Shown: positions 53,022-63,529, counted from the stretch's first letter. The stretch is 64,000 nt of DNA from Acidobacteriota bacterium (GCA_030550025.1 JAUQQC010000004.1:124001-188000); one strand, 5' to 3'. Program-made: numbers and translations. Notes: generated by a model from the sequence alone, not told the origin.

Positions 53022-53330
53022 ATGGGACAGTTCGTCACGGTCGCGCGGACAAGTGAGCTAGCCTCGGGGGAAGCGCGGCTCATCGAGATCGAAGGGCGAC
53101 GCATCGCCCTCTTCAATCTGGGCGGCGCGTTCTACGCCATTGACGACGCGTGCCCACATCGGGGCGGGCCGCTTTCGGAGGGAGAGATCGAAGGAGAGGT
53201 CGTCACCTGTCCGTGGCACGGCGCGCGCTTTTGCATCCGGACGGGCGAGGTCCTCTCCCCGCCGGCGGCGCAGAACGTCGCGTGCTATCCCGTGCGCGTG
53301 CACGGCGAGGAGCTTGAGATCGAGTTATGA
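53022..53330 (+). CDS. Rieske [2Fe-2S] ferredoxin-like protein
   Basis: A 102-residue single-domain Rieske protein. The cluster ligands Cys44-His46 (CPHRGG) and Cys63-His66 (CPWHG) are in the standard CXH/CX2H arrangement, and the short length and absence of a membrane anchor match soluble Rieske ferredoxins or NirD-like subunits. It likely passes electrons to an oxygenase or reductase not encoded here. The ATG follows GGGGGGCATCTT. The stop overlaps the TenA ATG (ATGA), an unusual pairing that ties it to thiamin salvage by position only. Confidence 0.93.
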   Translation: MGQFVTVARTSELASGEARLIEIEGRRIALFNLGGAFYAIDDACPHRGGPLSEGEIEGEVVTCPWHGARFCIRTGEVLSPPAAQNVACYPVRVHGEELEIEL

Positions 53331-54028
53331 GCCGCACAGTGGGCGAGACGATGTCGCCGGAACGCGAGACCTTCACCGAGCAGTTGTGGCGCGAGATCGC
53401 TTCGATTTTTCAGGCGATTCTGGCGCATCCCTTCCTCGCGGGCTTGACCGAGGGCACGCTCGAGCGCGCGCGGTTCGAGTTCTACGTCGTTCAAGACGCC
53501 CTCTATCTGAGGGAGTTCGCGCGAGCGCTGTCGCTCGCGGCGGCCAAGGCGCCGCAGGAAGAGTGGATCATCCTGTTCAACGAGCATGCGGCCGGAGCCT
53601 TGCGCGTCGAACGCGCATTGCATGAGAGCTTCTTCCGCGACCTTGGACTCTCTGAAGATGTCGTGCGGGAGACGCCACTGGCACCGACCAATCTCGCGTA
53701 CACGAGTTATCTCCTGGCGGTCGCCTACGGACGACCGTTTCACGAAGTCGTGGCGGCCTTGCTCCCATGCTACTGGATCTACTGGGAGGTCGGGAAGGCG
53801 CTCCAAGCGCGCGGCTCGCCCGATCCGCTCTACGCGCGATGGATTCGCACCTACGCGAGCGAGGAATTCGCCGAGATCGTGCGCGCTGTCCTGGAACTGA
53901 CCGATCGCTTGGTCCTCGCGCTTTCGGCGGAAGAGCAGGAGGCGATGCGCCGCCATTTTCTGACGACGAGCCGCTACGAGTGGATGTTCTGGGAGATGGC
54001 CTATCGGCTCGAAACGTGGCCGGTGTGA
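53327..54028 (+). CDS. tenA: TenA family aminopyrimidine aminohydrolase / thiaminase II
   Basis: TenA enzymes hydrolyse aminopyrimidine breakdown products of thiamin for salvage. The 233-residue helical protein keeps the family's key positions: an aspartate in YVVQDALYLREFARAL, the catalytic cysteine in LLPCYWIYWEVGKAL and the C-terminal glutamate in YEWMFWEMAYRLE. The start overlaps the Rieske stop (ATGA); the ATG at 53351 is an alternative. No other thiamin gene is near. The hydrophobic protein gene begins 11 nt downstream. Confidence 0.92.
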   Translation: MSRTVGETMSPERETFTEQLWREIASIFQAILAHPFLAGLTEGTLERARFEFYVVQDALYLREFARALSLAAAKAPQEEWIILFNEHAAGALRVERALHESFFRDLGLSEDVVRETPLAPTNLAYTSYLLAVAYGRPFHEVVAALLPCYWIYWEVGKALQARGSPDPLYARWIRTYASEEFAEIVRAVLELTDRLVLALSAEEQEAMRRHFLTTSRYEWMFWEMAYRLETWPV

Positions 54029-54039
54029 GTGGAGAAGGG

Positions 54040-54561
54040 ATGAAGACGCTCGTCGCCGCTGTGCTCGGAGCTTGGCTCTTGGGCAGTCTCGTCATCGCCT
54101 TCATCGCCACGCAGAATTTTCGCACGGTGGATCGCGTCTTACGCGGCGCGTCGGAGCGACCGGAACTCGCCGAACGGTTGAAACGCGTGGGAACGGCCGA
54201 CGCGCGGTTGCTTTTGCGCCACCTCGCTTCGGAGATGAATCGCTTCTATTTCCGCGCGTGGGGATGGAGCCAACTGCTTCTGGCGCTCGTCGCCCTTGTG
54301 GGACTCTGGGGAGGGGGGATTCATGATCGCGTCGTGCGGGGATCGGTCCTGGTCATGGTCGCCATCGTCCTCATCGCTGCCCTTCACATCACGCCGGAGG
54401 TCGTGACGATCGGGCGCCGGTTCGACTTCGCGCCGCGCGACCCGCCGCCACCAGACTTCGCGCGCTTTTGGCGGCTGCACATGGCCTATACGTTGCTGGA
54501 TTTCGTGAAGCTGGGGATGGGCGTCGTCGCTCTCTTTCGTCTCGCCCGGCTGCCTTCGTGA
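54040..54561 (+). CDS. Hypothetical membrane protein (four-helix type)
   Basis: A 173-residue protein with about four transmembrane helices: VAAVLGAWLLGSLVIAFIA at the N-terminus, LLLALVALVGLWGGG, VLVMVAIVLIAALHITPEV and a last AYTLLDFVKLGMGVVALF. It resembles DUF4149-type small membrane proteins in topology, but I cannot confirm the family. The ATG at 54040 follows GAGAAGGG and comes 11 nt after the tenA stop, so it is the third gene of the Rieske-TenA operon. It is convergent with gatB. Confidence 0.75.
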   Translation: MKTLVAAVLGAWLLGSLVIAFIATQNFRTVDRVLRGASERPELAERLKRVGTADARLLLRHLASEMNRFYFRAWGWSQLLLALVALVGLWGGGIHDRVVRGSVLVMVAIVLIAALHITPEVVTIGRRFDFAPRDPPPPDFARFWRLHMAYTLLDFVKLGMGVVALFRLARLPS

Positions 54562-54570
54562 GCTCAGCGC

Positions 54571-56055
<1,485 letters not shown>

Positions 56056-56064
56056 ACGCCCTCA

Positions 56065-56074
56065 ATTGTAGCAC
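56065..56074 (-). promoter_or_regulatory. Extended -10 close to the gatB start (leaderless candidate)
   Basis: Minus-strand GTGCTACAAT (56074-56065). The TACAAT hexamer ends 9 nt before the ATG at 56055, so the transcript may start at or next to the start codon. Combines the two promoter patterns found in this window. Confidence 0.45.
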
Positions 56075-56096
56075 GAGGTCGGCGGCCGAACGAGTC

Positions 56097-59000
56097 TCAC
56101 GACCGTCGCCCGTTCACGAGCCGAATCTCGCAGCTTCCGAGATGCCGCTGGATCTCCGCGAGCGCTTCGGGCGAGGGCGTGATCTTCACGAAGGGATTCG
56201 GCCGAATCCGCGCCAAGATCCCCCCCGCGCATTCGATCTCGAAGAGGACGTCGGTCGATCCTCGATAGCGATCCAGAACGCCGTAGAGCAGATCCACTTT
56301 CGCCGGCGTTACCGTTCCAGATTTCACGCGAATGATCACCAGTTTCGTCATGCGCGTTTTCAGATCTTCGAGCGTCAGGATCTCCTCAGCGATCAACGTC
56401 GCCGCGTTCTCCTGCAGTTCGAGCTTGCCGCGCACGACCACGAGGGCATCGTTGCGGAGTAGGCCGTTTGCCCGACTGAAGGTCTCGGGCCAGACGAGGA
56501 CCTTGAGCGAGCCATATTGGTCCTCCAGAGTGAAGATGGCGAAGCGATCGCCGCGTTTGGTCGTCTTGAGCGAGAGCGCGGTGACGATGCCCGCGATCGT
56601 GATGGTCCGACCGGCCAGAGCTCGCACGCGCAAGAGACTGGGGGACGATGGGACCTCGTCGGTGTCCGACTTCCCCTCCGCTTCGGGATCCGAGAGGTCA
56701 CCATCCGAGGCCTCCGCCTTGAAGTCGCCAACGCCGAAGAGGTGTTCGGTCGTCGCGTCGGTATAGAGCGCGATCTCCTCGGCGTATCTCTCCAAGGGAT
56801 GTCCGGTCACGTAAAAGCCCAAGGTCTCTTTCTCCCCGGCGAGGCGCTCTTCCCGTGGCCATTCGGGGAGATCGGGAAGTGAGGGCTCCAAATCCGAAGC
56901 GGCTCCTTCGGCCGAGGCGGCAAAGAGCCCGAACTGCCCGATCTCGCGCTCGCGCCCTCGTCGCGCGCCGTACTCCAACGCGAGATCAATGGCGGCGAAG
57001 AGCTGACTGCGGCGCGCTCCCAGCGAATCGAACGCTCCGGCCTTGATCAAGCTCTCCAGGACGCGCTTGTTCAACACGCGCGAATCCACGCGCGCGGCGA
57101 AATCGAAGAGCGAGCGAAACGGTCCTCCGGCCTCACGGGCGGCGAGGATCGCCTGCACCGTCGAGAGACCGAGCCCTTTGATGGCCGCCAGCCCGAATCG
57201 GATCTTCCCTCCCAGAGGGGTGAAGCCTTCGTGACTCAAGTTCACATCGGGGGGCAAAATCTCAATGCCGCGCGCGCGCGCCCGATTGATGTATTTCACG
57301 ACCTTGTCCGTGTTGTTCAGTTCGTTGGAGAGGACGGCGGCGTAAAAGTACGTGGGGTAGTGCGCCTTGAGATACGCCGTTTGATACGCGAGGTAGCTGT
57401 AGGCGACCGCATGCGATTTATTGAACGCGTAATCGGCGAAGCCCTCTAATTGCTGCCACAGCCGCTCCAACTTCGCGCGGTCGTGGCCACGCGCCATAGC
57501 TCGTTGCAGGAACGCTTCGCGGTGGCGATCCAACTCCTCCCGCTTCTTCTTCCCCATCGCGCGACGAATCAGGTCGGCCTCCCCAAGCGAATACCCGGCG
57601 AGCTTTTGAAAGAGCGCCATGACCTGCTCTTGATAGATCGGGATGCCATAGGTGCTCTCCAACACTTCCCGGGCTTCGGGGAAGTCATAGGTGATGCGCC
57701 GCCGGCCCTGCCGCCGTTCGATGAAGTCCTCCACCAGGCCACTATCCAGCGGTCCCGGGCGATAGAGGGCATTCACCGCGACCAAGTCCTCGAAACATTC
57801 GGGTTTCAGTCGCCGGCACAATTCGCGAATGCCCTCCCCCTCGAATTGGAAGATCGCATCGGTGTCGCCCTCGGCGAAGAGTTCCAACGTCTTCTTGTCG
57901 TCGAGCGGGATCTGCGAGAGATCGAGCCGTTGCCCCTCCGCCGCTTCGATCATCTTCCGGCAGTCTTCAATGATCGTGAGCGTCGTCAGAGCGAGGAAGT
58001 CCATCTTCAACATCCCCGTCTTCTCCAAGTCCGCGAGTGCAAACTGCGTGGTGATCTCCCCCTTGGGCGTCTTGTAGACGGGGATGAGCTCGTACAAGGG
58101 GCGGGGCGAGATCACAATCCCCGCCGCGTGAATCGAGGCGTGGCGCGCGCATCCTTCCAGTCGGCGGGCCAGGTCGATCAGTTCGCGGACCTGCGGATTC
58201 TTCTCGATGAGCTGCCGCAGCTCGGGCGTCCGCTCGATGGCTTCCTCGATGCTCACGTTTCGTCCTCGAACCGGCGGAGGGATGAGCGCCGCGACCTTCT
58301 CCACATCGGCATATTTCATGTCGAGCGCGCGGCCGACATCCTTGATGACGGCCCGCGAGGCGAGCGTCCCAAAGGTGATGATCTGGCAGACGTTCTCTCG
58401 CCCATAGAGCTGGCTCACGTAGGCGATCACCTCCGGCCGCCCGCGCATGCAAAAGTCAATGTCAATGTCGGGCATCGTGACGCGCGCCGGCGAGAGGAAG
58501 CGCTCAAACAACAGATCGTATTGAATCGGATCCACATCGGTGATTCGCAAGCAATAGGCGACCAAACTCCCAGCCGCACTCCCGCGCCCTGGGCCCACGG
58601 GAATCCCCCTCTGCCGCGCATACCGAACCAGGTCCCACACGATCAGGAAGTATCCGGCGAAGCCCATCTGCTTGATCGTCTCGATCTCATATTCCAAGCG
58701 TTGCTCATAAGTCGAGAGCGGATACTTCAATTCGCCGCGCGCCGCCTTCTCGCGCCATTGTACCATGCGCTCGGCGAATCCGTCGCGCACGACCTTCTCG
58801 AAATAACTCTCGGTCGTGAAGCCCTCTGGGACCGGAAAGACGGGGAGATAGCCGATGCCCGGCGGCTTAGGCAGCTCCAGCTGGCACATCGCCGCGATCC
58901 GCAGGGTGTTCCGAAGCGCCTCCGGGAACTCCGTGCCAAAGCGCTCCCACATCTCCTCAGCCGATTTAACGTAGAGCTGATCCGATTGATAGTGCAACCG

Positions 59001-59705
59001 GTTCGTGTCTTTGATCGTCTTCCCCGTCCCGATACAAAGAAGCACATCGTGCGCGCGCGCGTCCTCGCGCGTGAGATAATGGCAATCGTTCGTGACCACA
59101 AGCGGGATGCCCGTCCTCTTCGCGATCTCGCTGAGCATGCGGATGACGTCTCGCTGTCCCGGGATCCCATGATCCTGAATCTCCAGGTAGTAATGGTCCT
59201 TGCCGAAGATGTCTTGAAATTCGGCGGCCTGGCGTACGGCTTCCTCCATCTTCCCCTGCAGGGCGAGTGCCGCCGGTACTCCGGACATGCAAGACGAGAG
59301 CGCGATGAGTCCCTCACGATATGTGGCGAGCAGCTCTTTATCGAGACGCGGCTTGTAGTGAAAGCCCTCCAGATAGGCGAACGAACTGAGCTTGATGAGA
59401 TTGCGATATCCCGTCTCGTTTTGCGCGAGCAGGATGATATGATAGATTGTCTTCTCCTGACCCGCTGGCCGCTCCCGCCGATCCCCGAGCGTCAGATACG
59501 CTTCCATCCCGATGATCGGCGTGACGCCCACCGCTCTCATGGCGTGGTAGAACGAGATCGCACCGAAGAGGTTCCCGTGATCGGTCACCGCGACGGCGGG
59601 CATCCGCAGCTCCGTCATCCGACGCGCGAGAGCCTCAATCTGAATCGCCCCATCGAGTAGGCTGTAGTCCGTGTGCAGGTGCAAGTGCACGAATTCCTTC
59701 GCCAT
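56097..59705 (-). CDS. dnaE: DNA polymerase III alpha subunit
   Basis: Replicative polymerase, 1202 residues. The N-terminal PHP domain begins FVHLHLHTDYSLLDGAIQI; the polymerase core has VGPGRGSAAGSLVAYCLRI, the catalytic aspartates in MPDIDIDFCMRGR, and YNKSHA-like AFNKSHAVAYSYLAYQTAYL; a helix-hairpin-helix (AIKGLGLSTVQAIL) and an OB-fold domain (TIAGIVTALSLKTTKRGDR) follow. The ATG at 59705 has GGGGAGCGGGACG upstream and starts the conserved PHP strand; a longer frame reaching 59897 is not conserved. No intein is present. It is divergent from the PII gene across a 210-nt gap that, apart from the dnaE promoter, holds nothing I recognise. Confidence 0.96.
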   Translation of the reverse strand: MAKEFVHLHLHTDYSLLDGAIQIEALARRMTELRMPAVAVTDHGNLFGAISFYHAMRAVGVTPIIGMEAYLTLGDRRERPAGQEKTIYHIILLAQNETGYRNLIKLSSFAYLEGFHYKPRLDKELLATYREGLIALSSCMSGVPAALALQGKMEEAVRQAAEFQDIFGKDHYYLEIQDHGIPGQRDVIRMLSEIAKRTGIPLVVTNDCHYLTREDARAHDVLLCIGTGKTIKDTNRLHYQSDQLYVKSAEEMWERFGTEFPEALRNTLRIAAMCQLELPKPPGIGYLPVFPVPEGFTTESYFEKVVRDGFAERMVQWREKAARGELKYPLSTYEQRLEYEIETIKQMGFAGYFLIVWDLVRYARQRGIPVGPGRGSAAGSLVAYCLRITDVDPIQYDLLFERFLSPARVTMPDIDIDFCMRGRPEVIAYVSQLYGRENVCQIITFGTLASRAVIKDVGRALDMKYADVEKVAALIPPPVRGRNVSIEEAIERTPELRQLIEKNPQVRELIDLARRLEGCARHASIHAAGIVISPRPLYELIPVYKTPKGEITTQFALADLEKTGMLKMDFLALTTLTIIEDCRKMIEAAEGQRLDLSQIPLDDKKTLELFAEGDTDAIFQFEGEGIRELCRRLKPECFEDLVAVNALYRPGPLDSGLVEDFIERRQGRRRITYDFPEAREVLESTYGIPIYQEQVMALFQKLAGYSLGEADLIRRAMGKKKREELDRHREAFLQRAMARGHDRAKLERLWQQLEGFADYAFNKSHAVAYSYLAYQTAYLKAHYPTYFYAAVLSNELNNTDKVVKYINRARARGIEILPPDVNLSHEGFTPLGGKIRFGLAAIKGLGLSTVQAILAAREAGGPFRSLFDFAARVDSRVLNKRVLESLIKAGAFDSLGARRSQLFAAIDLALEYGARRGREREIGQFGLFAASAEGAASDLEPSLPDLPEWPREERLAGEKETLGFYVTGHPLERYAEEIALYTDATTEHLFGVGDFKAEASDGDLSDPEAEGKSDTDEVPSSPSLLRVRALAGRTITIAGIVTALSLKTTKRGDRFAIFTLEDQYGSLKVLVWPETFSRANGLLRNDALVVVRGKLELQENAATLIAEEILTLEDLKTRMTKLVIIRVKSGTVTPAKVDLLYGVLDRYRGSTDVLFEIECAGGILARIRPNPFVKITPSPEALAEIQRHLGSCEIRLVNGRRS

Positions 59706-59742
59706 CGTCCCGCTCCCCAATCCCATGTGCTCGACGGCCCCT

Positions 59743-59773
59743 ACTATACCAAAATCTTGCGGTCGGTCGTCAA
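59743..59773 (-). promoter_or_regulatory. Possible promoter of dnaE
   Basis: Minus-strand TTGACG (59773-59768) and TATAGT (59748-59743) are 19 nt apart, slightly long. The -10 ends 37 nt before the ATG at 59705. Confidence 0.4.
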
Positions 59774-59915
59774 GGAGCGCTTGACGGACTTCTCCGCCTT
59801 CCGACCGCCGCGAGGGCGCAGACGAAGAGCCAGTGGGCTTGTCCGCCACCTCCGGGTGCGGTACCATCAACGCCTTGGAAGCGAGAGGGAGTCCCAAAAT
59901 CGGGCGACGAGGTTT

Positions 59916-60254
59916 ATGAAGTACATCATCGCGTACATTCAGCCCCAGCAGTTGGAGAAAGTCCTGGAGGCCTTGGATCGCCTCCCCGTGCGTGGGCTCT
60001 CACTGAGCGAGGTGCGCGGGTTCGGTCGCGGACGCGCTCAGCTGTTGCGCGAAAGCCCCTCGGGCGCTGTGCGTCAGTTCAGCGCGAAGGTCCGATTGGA
60101 GATCGTTTGCCGCGACGCCGAGGCGGAGACGATCGCCCGGACAATTCAACGGGCTGCGCATACGGGGCGCCCGGGTGACGGGAAGATCTTCATCGCGCCC
60201 ATCGAGCGGGCCATCAGCATCGTGACCGGAGAAGAGGATGACGCCGCCGTGTGA
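59916..60254 (+). CDS. PII-family signal protein with divergent T-loop
   Basis: A 112-residue PII homologue, the same length as E. coli GlnB and ending in TGEEDDAAV like GlnB. The EVRGFGR strand and the B-loop TGRPGDGKIF are conserved. The T-loop is the usual length but not the usual sequence: position 51, the uridylylated tyrosine of GlnB, is alanine, and position 39 (a 2-oxoglutarate ligand, Gln in GlnB) is glycine, while Lys58 is kept. Two C-terminal arginines that contact ATP in GlnB (101 and 103) are Ser and Val. It therefore binds ligands or partners differently. No amtB, glnA or glnD is adjacent. Confidence 0.88.
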   Translation: MKYIIAYIQPQQLEKVLEALDRLPVRGLSLSEVRGFGRGRAQLLRESPSGAVRQFSAKVRLEIVCRDAEAETIARTIQRAAHTGRPGDGKIFIAPIERAISIVTGEEDDAAV

Positions 60255-60300
60255 GCGCGCGGCGTCGCCACCCTCAGGGGCGCGCTTCCGGCCGTAGCGA

Positions 60301-61083
60301 TCATCGGCCTTGGAATTGAGCCGGTCGCTTCTGCAAGAAGGCTTGTGTCCCCTCGCGGAAGTCCTCGGTCGCGGCGCACAGTCCGAATAACGTGGCTTCC
60401 AGAAGGAGCGCCTCCTCAAGGGGCATCTCCATCCCGGCCGTGACGGCCTCCAGACAAAATCGAACGGCCAGCGGGGCGTTGCTGAGGATCTGACGCGCGA
60501 TCTTCTCAGCCGTCGGCATCAACTCCTCGCGGCTCGTGACGCGATTGACCAGACCGAGGCGATAGGCCTCCTCCGCCGAGATCATCTCGCCTGTCAGCAG
60601 CAGTTCCAATGCCCGCCCCTTCCCGATCAGGCGAGCCAGACGCTGCGTCCCCCCATAGCCGGGGATCAGCCCGAGTCTCACCTCCGGTTGTCCCAACTTC
60701 GCGTTCTCCGAGGCGATGCGAATCGTGCAGGCCATCGCCAGTTCGCATCCCCCGCCCAGCGCGTAGCCGTTGATGGCCGCGATCACCGGTTTCCCCAAGC
60801 GTTCGATGAATGAGAGCAATTGTTGCCCAAAGCGCGCCGTCTCCCTCCCGCCGATGGGCGTCTGCTCGGCTAATTCGGCAATGTCCGCCCCGGCTACGAA
60901 GGCTTTGTCTCCCGCTCCCGTCAGGATGACGACGCCCACTTCGTCATCGTGGGCGATCTCGTGAAAGACGTTCCACAGCTCGCGCACCGTCGCCGCATTC
61001 AAGGCATTCAGCTTCTCCGGCCGATTGATCGTGACATAACCGATTCGCTCCCGCTTCTCGTACAGGAGATATTGGTACGACAT
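60301..61083 (-). CDS. Enoyl-CoA hydratase (crotonase family)
   Basis: A 260-residue crotonase adding water to trans-2-enoyl-CoA, most likely crotonyl-CoA given the neighbours. The N-terminal INRPEKLNALNAATV, the oxyanion-hole regions AFVAGADIAEL and NGYALGGGCELAMACTIRIA, the catalytic glutamates in GQPEVRLGLIPGYGGTQRL, and the C-terminal helices match the family. It is the last gene of the minus-strand set after the 3-hydroxyacyl-CoA dehydrogenase (82 nt upstream) and convergent with the PII gene. Crotonases share the fold for other reactions, so the exact substrate is inferred. Confidence 0.92.
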   Translation of the reverse strand: MSYQYLLYEKRERIGYVTINRPEKLNALNAATVRELWNVFHEIAHDDEVGVVILTGAGDKAFVAGADIAELAEQTPIGGRETARFGQQLLSFIERLGKPVIAAINGYALGGGCELAMACTIRIASENAKLGQPEVRLGLIPGYGGTQRLARLIGKGRALELLLTGEMISAEEAYRLGLVNRVTSREELMPTAEKIARQILSNAPLAVRFCLEAVTAGMEMPLEEALLLEATLFGLCAATEDFREGTQAFLQKRPAQFQGR

Positions 61084-61165
61084 AAGGCCCTCCTTTCCAC
61101 CCCCTGCCGAAGGACCGACGTCGGCCTCAGCCCTTCGTCTGTGAAGAGCCGAGGCCGAGACTCGC

Positions 61166-62056
61166 TCATCGCAACTTCATCGGCTTCGGATTCTTCGGAT
61201 CTGTGTAGTCGTAGAATCCTCGCCCCGTCTTCCGTCCGTGCCATCCGGCCAGCACCATTTGCTTCAAAAGCGGTGGGGGCGCAAAGCGCGGGTCCTTGTA
61301 CTCCTCGTACATGATGTTGGCGATGTAGTAGGTCGTATCTAATCCGACGAAGTCCAAGAGCGTGAACGGCCCCATCGGATGATTGCAGCCGAGCTTCATC
61401 GTCGCATCTATGTCCTCGATGGACCCGACGCCTTCTTCGAGCGCGCGCACGGCGTCAATAAGATACGGGACCAAGAGCCGATTGGCGATGAAGCCCACGC
61501 GGTCCTTCGCGCGCACGGGCGTCTTTCCCAAGCTCTTCGCGAATTCCGTCGCGCGCGCAACGATCTCCTCATCGGTGAAGAGCGAGGGGATGACCTCCAC
61601 GAGCTTCATCAGAGGGACGGGATTGAAGAAGTGCAAGCCCAGGAATCGCCGTTGACGCTCGGACGTCAAGACGGTCGCCATCTCGGTGATCGAGATCGAG
61701 GAGGTATTGCTCGCCAAGATCGCTTCCGGCCGACAGATCCGGTCAAGTTGTGCGAAGAGGTCCTTCTTCGCTTGAACGTTCTCGATGATCGCCTCGATGA
61801 CGAGATCGCAGTCGGCATAGTCTTCCAAACGAAGAGTTCGCTTCAGCCGAGCGAGCGTCTCCTGTTTCTGCTCGGCAGAGATCGTCCCCTTCTCGACGAA
61901 CTTCGAGAGTGAATCCTCGATGCGGCCGACGCCTTTTTGCAGGATTTCTTCCGAGACGTCGGAGACAAGCGTCTCATACCCGGACATGGCGGCCACCTGG
62001 GCGATGCCCGAGCCCATGAGGCCGCAGCCGACGACGCCAACCTTTCGGATCGTCAT
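61166..62056 (-). CDS. 3-Hydroxybutyryl-CoA dehydrogenase (3-hydroxyacyl-CoA dehydrogenase family)
   Basis: Interconverts 3-hydroxybutyryl-CoA and acetoacetyl-CoA with NAD(P). The 296-residue protein begins with a Rossmann motif VGVVGCGLMGSGIAQVAA and has ASNTSSISITEMA, the catalytic histidine in GLHFFNPVPLMKLVEVI, KDRVGFIANRLLVPYL and the substrate end GPFTLLDFVGLDTTY. It lies between a secreted protein gene and the hydratase gene. Together with the thiolase at the right edge it forms the core of beta-oxidation or butyryl-CoA formation; direction cannot be told. Confidence 0.94.
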   Translation of the reverse strand: MTIRKVGVVGCGLMGSGIAQVAAMSGYETLVSDVSEEILQKGVGRIEDSLSKFVEKGTISAEQKQETLARLKRTLRLEDYADCDLVIEAIIENVQAKKDLFAQLDRICRPEAILASNTSSISITEMATVLTSERQRRFLGLHFFNPVPLMKLVEVIPSLFTDEEIVARATEFAKSLGKTPVRAKDRVGFIANRLLVPYLIDAVRALEEGVGSIEDIDATMKLGCNHPMGPFTLLDFVGLDTTYYIANIMYEEYKDPRFAPPPLLKQMVLAGWHGRKTGRGFYDYTDPKNPKPMKLR

Positions 62057-62151
62057 GGCTCTACCCTCCTTCGTTCACAGATTCTCCGGAAGTGCCCACA
62101 TCACTCCTCCGGCCGGCTGGGGACCGATCGGAGGAAGGCATCTTCCAGTCT

Positions 62152-63504
62152 TCAGAACGGCGAACGCCGACGGGCGCGCGCCCCCAGCAGCGACGTAGGA
62201 GAAGACGATGGGGGACAAGCGATGATCCGATGCGCCGTCCCGCTGAGGAGGCGAAGCTGGTATCGACCCTGCGCATCGGTCTCCGTCCATGCGGTGAAGG
62301 CAGCATTCGGCGTCCCGGCGAGCGCGTCCGTGACGGCAGAGATACCTGCTTGAGCAACCGGCTGACCTCGTTCATCGGTGATCCGCCCCGAGAGGACGAC
62401 GAAGAGAGGGAGCGAGGGCATGGTGAAGTCCTGCGTCGCATCCGCCGTGATCGAGCGCTCGAGGAAGGGAAAGATGAGCGTGGGATTCGTCCGGTCCTTC
62501 GGGTCGAGATTCACGTGCGCATTCAGCAGGTACGTCCCCGGCACGAGCAACAGACGATATGCGCCCGTCGCGCTCTCCTCTGGAATCGAGGTCACAGCGT
62601 ACGTCCCTGGTGGGGAGGAGAACGCCCCGATGTCCGTGCAGAACGGGTGCTCATCCGAGGGAAGGTTCGCCAAGTCCGCTATCGCCACTGCCAAGACTAA
62701 AGATGGGACGGCCGGCTGCCCCATCGCTCGCGTCACCCTCCCGGAAAGCTCCACCGCCTCTGGAAGTGTGAAGTCATGGGTGTCTGAGGTGCTCACGCTG
62801 ATCTGCCCCAAGCGAACGAATATCCCACCTGCCTCCCTCTCATCGGGATTGATGATCTGGGCCACGACTGTGTATGACCCAGGCAAAAGCCGTGCTCGGT
62901 AGGTCGGGTCAAATGGTGCCGTCGCGAAGACGGTCCCATCCGCGGAGTAGAAAGAGAGGAAGCCCTTCTCCGGAAATCTCCCCGAGCTCGTGACTCGGCC
63001 CGAGAGAGAGATGGGCTCAGGAGGTTGGGGAGGGGTGATGTTCAGCGTGCGATCCGACGTGATCGCAACCCTTTGGGAAAGATCGGAGATGACCCGGAGC
63101 AACGCCCCTTCACCCTCTCCGGGATCGTCGAGGTCTAGGACCAGGCGCTGGAAATACAACCGATAGGTTCCAGCTGGGAGCACAAGGCGATAGGTCGCTG
63201 TCGGACCGGTGAGGGAAAACTCGAGGTTCACTCTCCCAGCGAAAATGTGATCGTCAGATCTCGCGAGCACCGCACTCCCGATGATCGAGATGGGATCATC
63301 CACCAGGACCTTGCCCGAGAGGACGAATCCGCTCGGCAGCGCGATGTCGAGCGTAGTATCGCGCGTCACGTCTACACCCGTTCGCTGAGTCCCTAAAAGC
63401 GGCTGCCGATTCTGCGCCCAACCACAGATGAAAGAGATGAGGAGAAAGAGGCCCATGATCACAAGTTGGCCCGCCTTCCGCTTCACGCTTGTACTCTTCC
63501 ACAT
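62152..63504 (-). CDS. Secreted protein with carboxypeptidase-regulatory-like beta repeats
   Basis: A 450-residue exported protein. A signal peptide (LVIMGLFLLISFICGWA) is followed by four repeats of a beta-sandwich of the CarboxypepD-regulatory type, each opening with LSG(K/R)V or LSGRI (FVLSGKVLVDD, ISLSGRVTSSG, VELSGRVTRAM, VVLSGRITDERGQP) and closing with a PG(T/S)Y turn such as LPAGTYRLYFQ and LLPGSYTVVAQ. Such folds act as adhesive or structural domains. The ATG at 63504 follows AAGGAG. It sits between the thiolase and 3-hydroxyacyl-CoA dehydrogenase genes, unrelated to them in location. The last 25 residues look low-complexity and may be unreliable. Confidence 0.78.
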   Translation of the reverse strand: MWKSTSVKRKAGQLVIMGLFLLISFICGWAQNRQPLLGTQRTGVDVTRDTTLDIALPSGFVLSGKVLVDDPISIIGSAVLARSDDHIFAGRVNLEFSLTGPTATYRLVLPAGTYRLYFQRLVLDLDDPGEGEGALLRVISDLSQRVAITSDRTLNITPPQPPEPISLSGRVTSSGRFPEKGFLSFYSADGTVFATAPFDPTYRARLLPGSYTVVAQIINPDEREAGGIFVRLGQISVSTSDTHDFTLPEAVELSGRVTRAMGQPAVPSLVLAVAIADLANLPSDEHPFCTDIGAFSSPPGTYAVTSIPEESATGAYRLLLVPGTYLLNAHVNLDPKDRTNPTLIFPFLERSITADATQDFTMPSLPLFVVLSGRITDERGQPVAQAGISAVTDALAGTPNAAFTAWTETDAQGRYQLRLLSGTAHRIIACPPSSSPTSLLGARARRRSPF

Positions 63505-63529
63505 GGATGTACTCCTTCCCCGAGGCACG

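Noticed and set aside
52990-53022. TPP riboswitch before the Rieske-tenA operon
   Set aside because: The predicted leader is only about 25 nt and has no thi-box.
57450-59660. A 736-codon plus-strand frame inside dnaE
   Set aside because: DnaE catalytic and PHP motifs show the coding strand is minus.
56097-59705. Intein in dnaE
   Set aside because: The polymerase motifs run through at normal length (1202 residues) with no inserted Hint or endonuclease segment.
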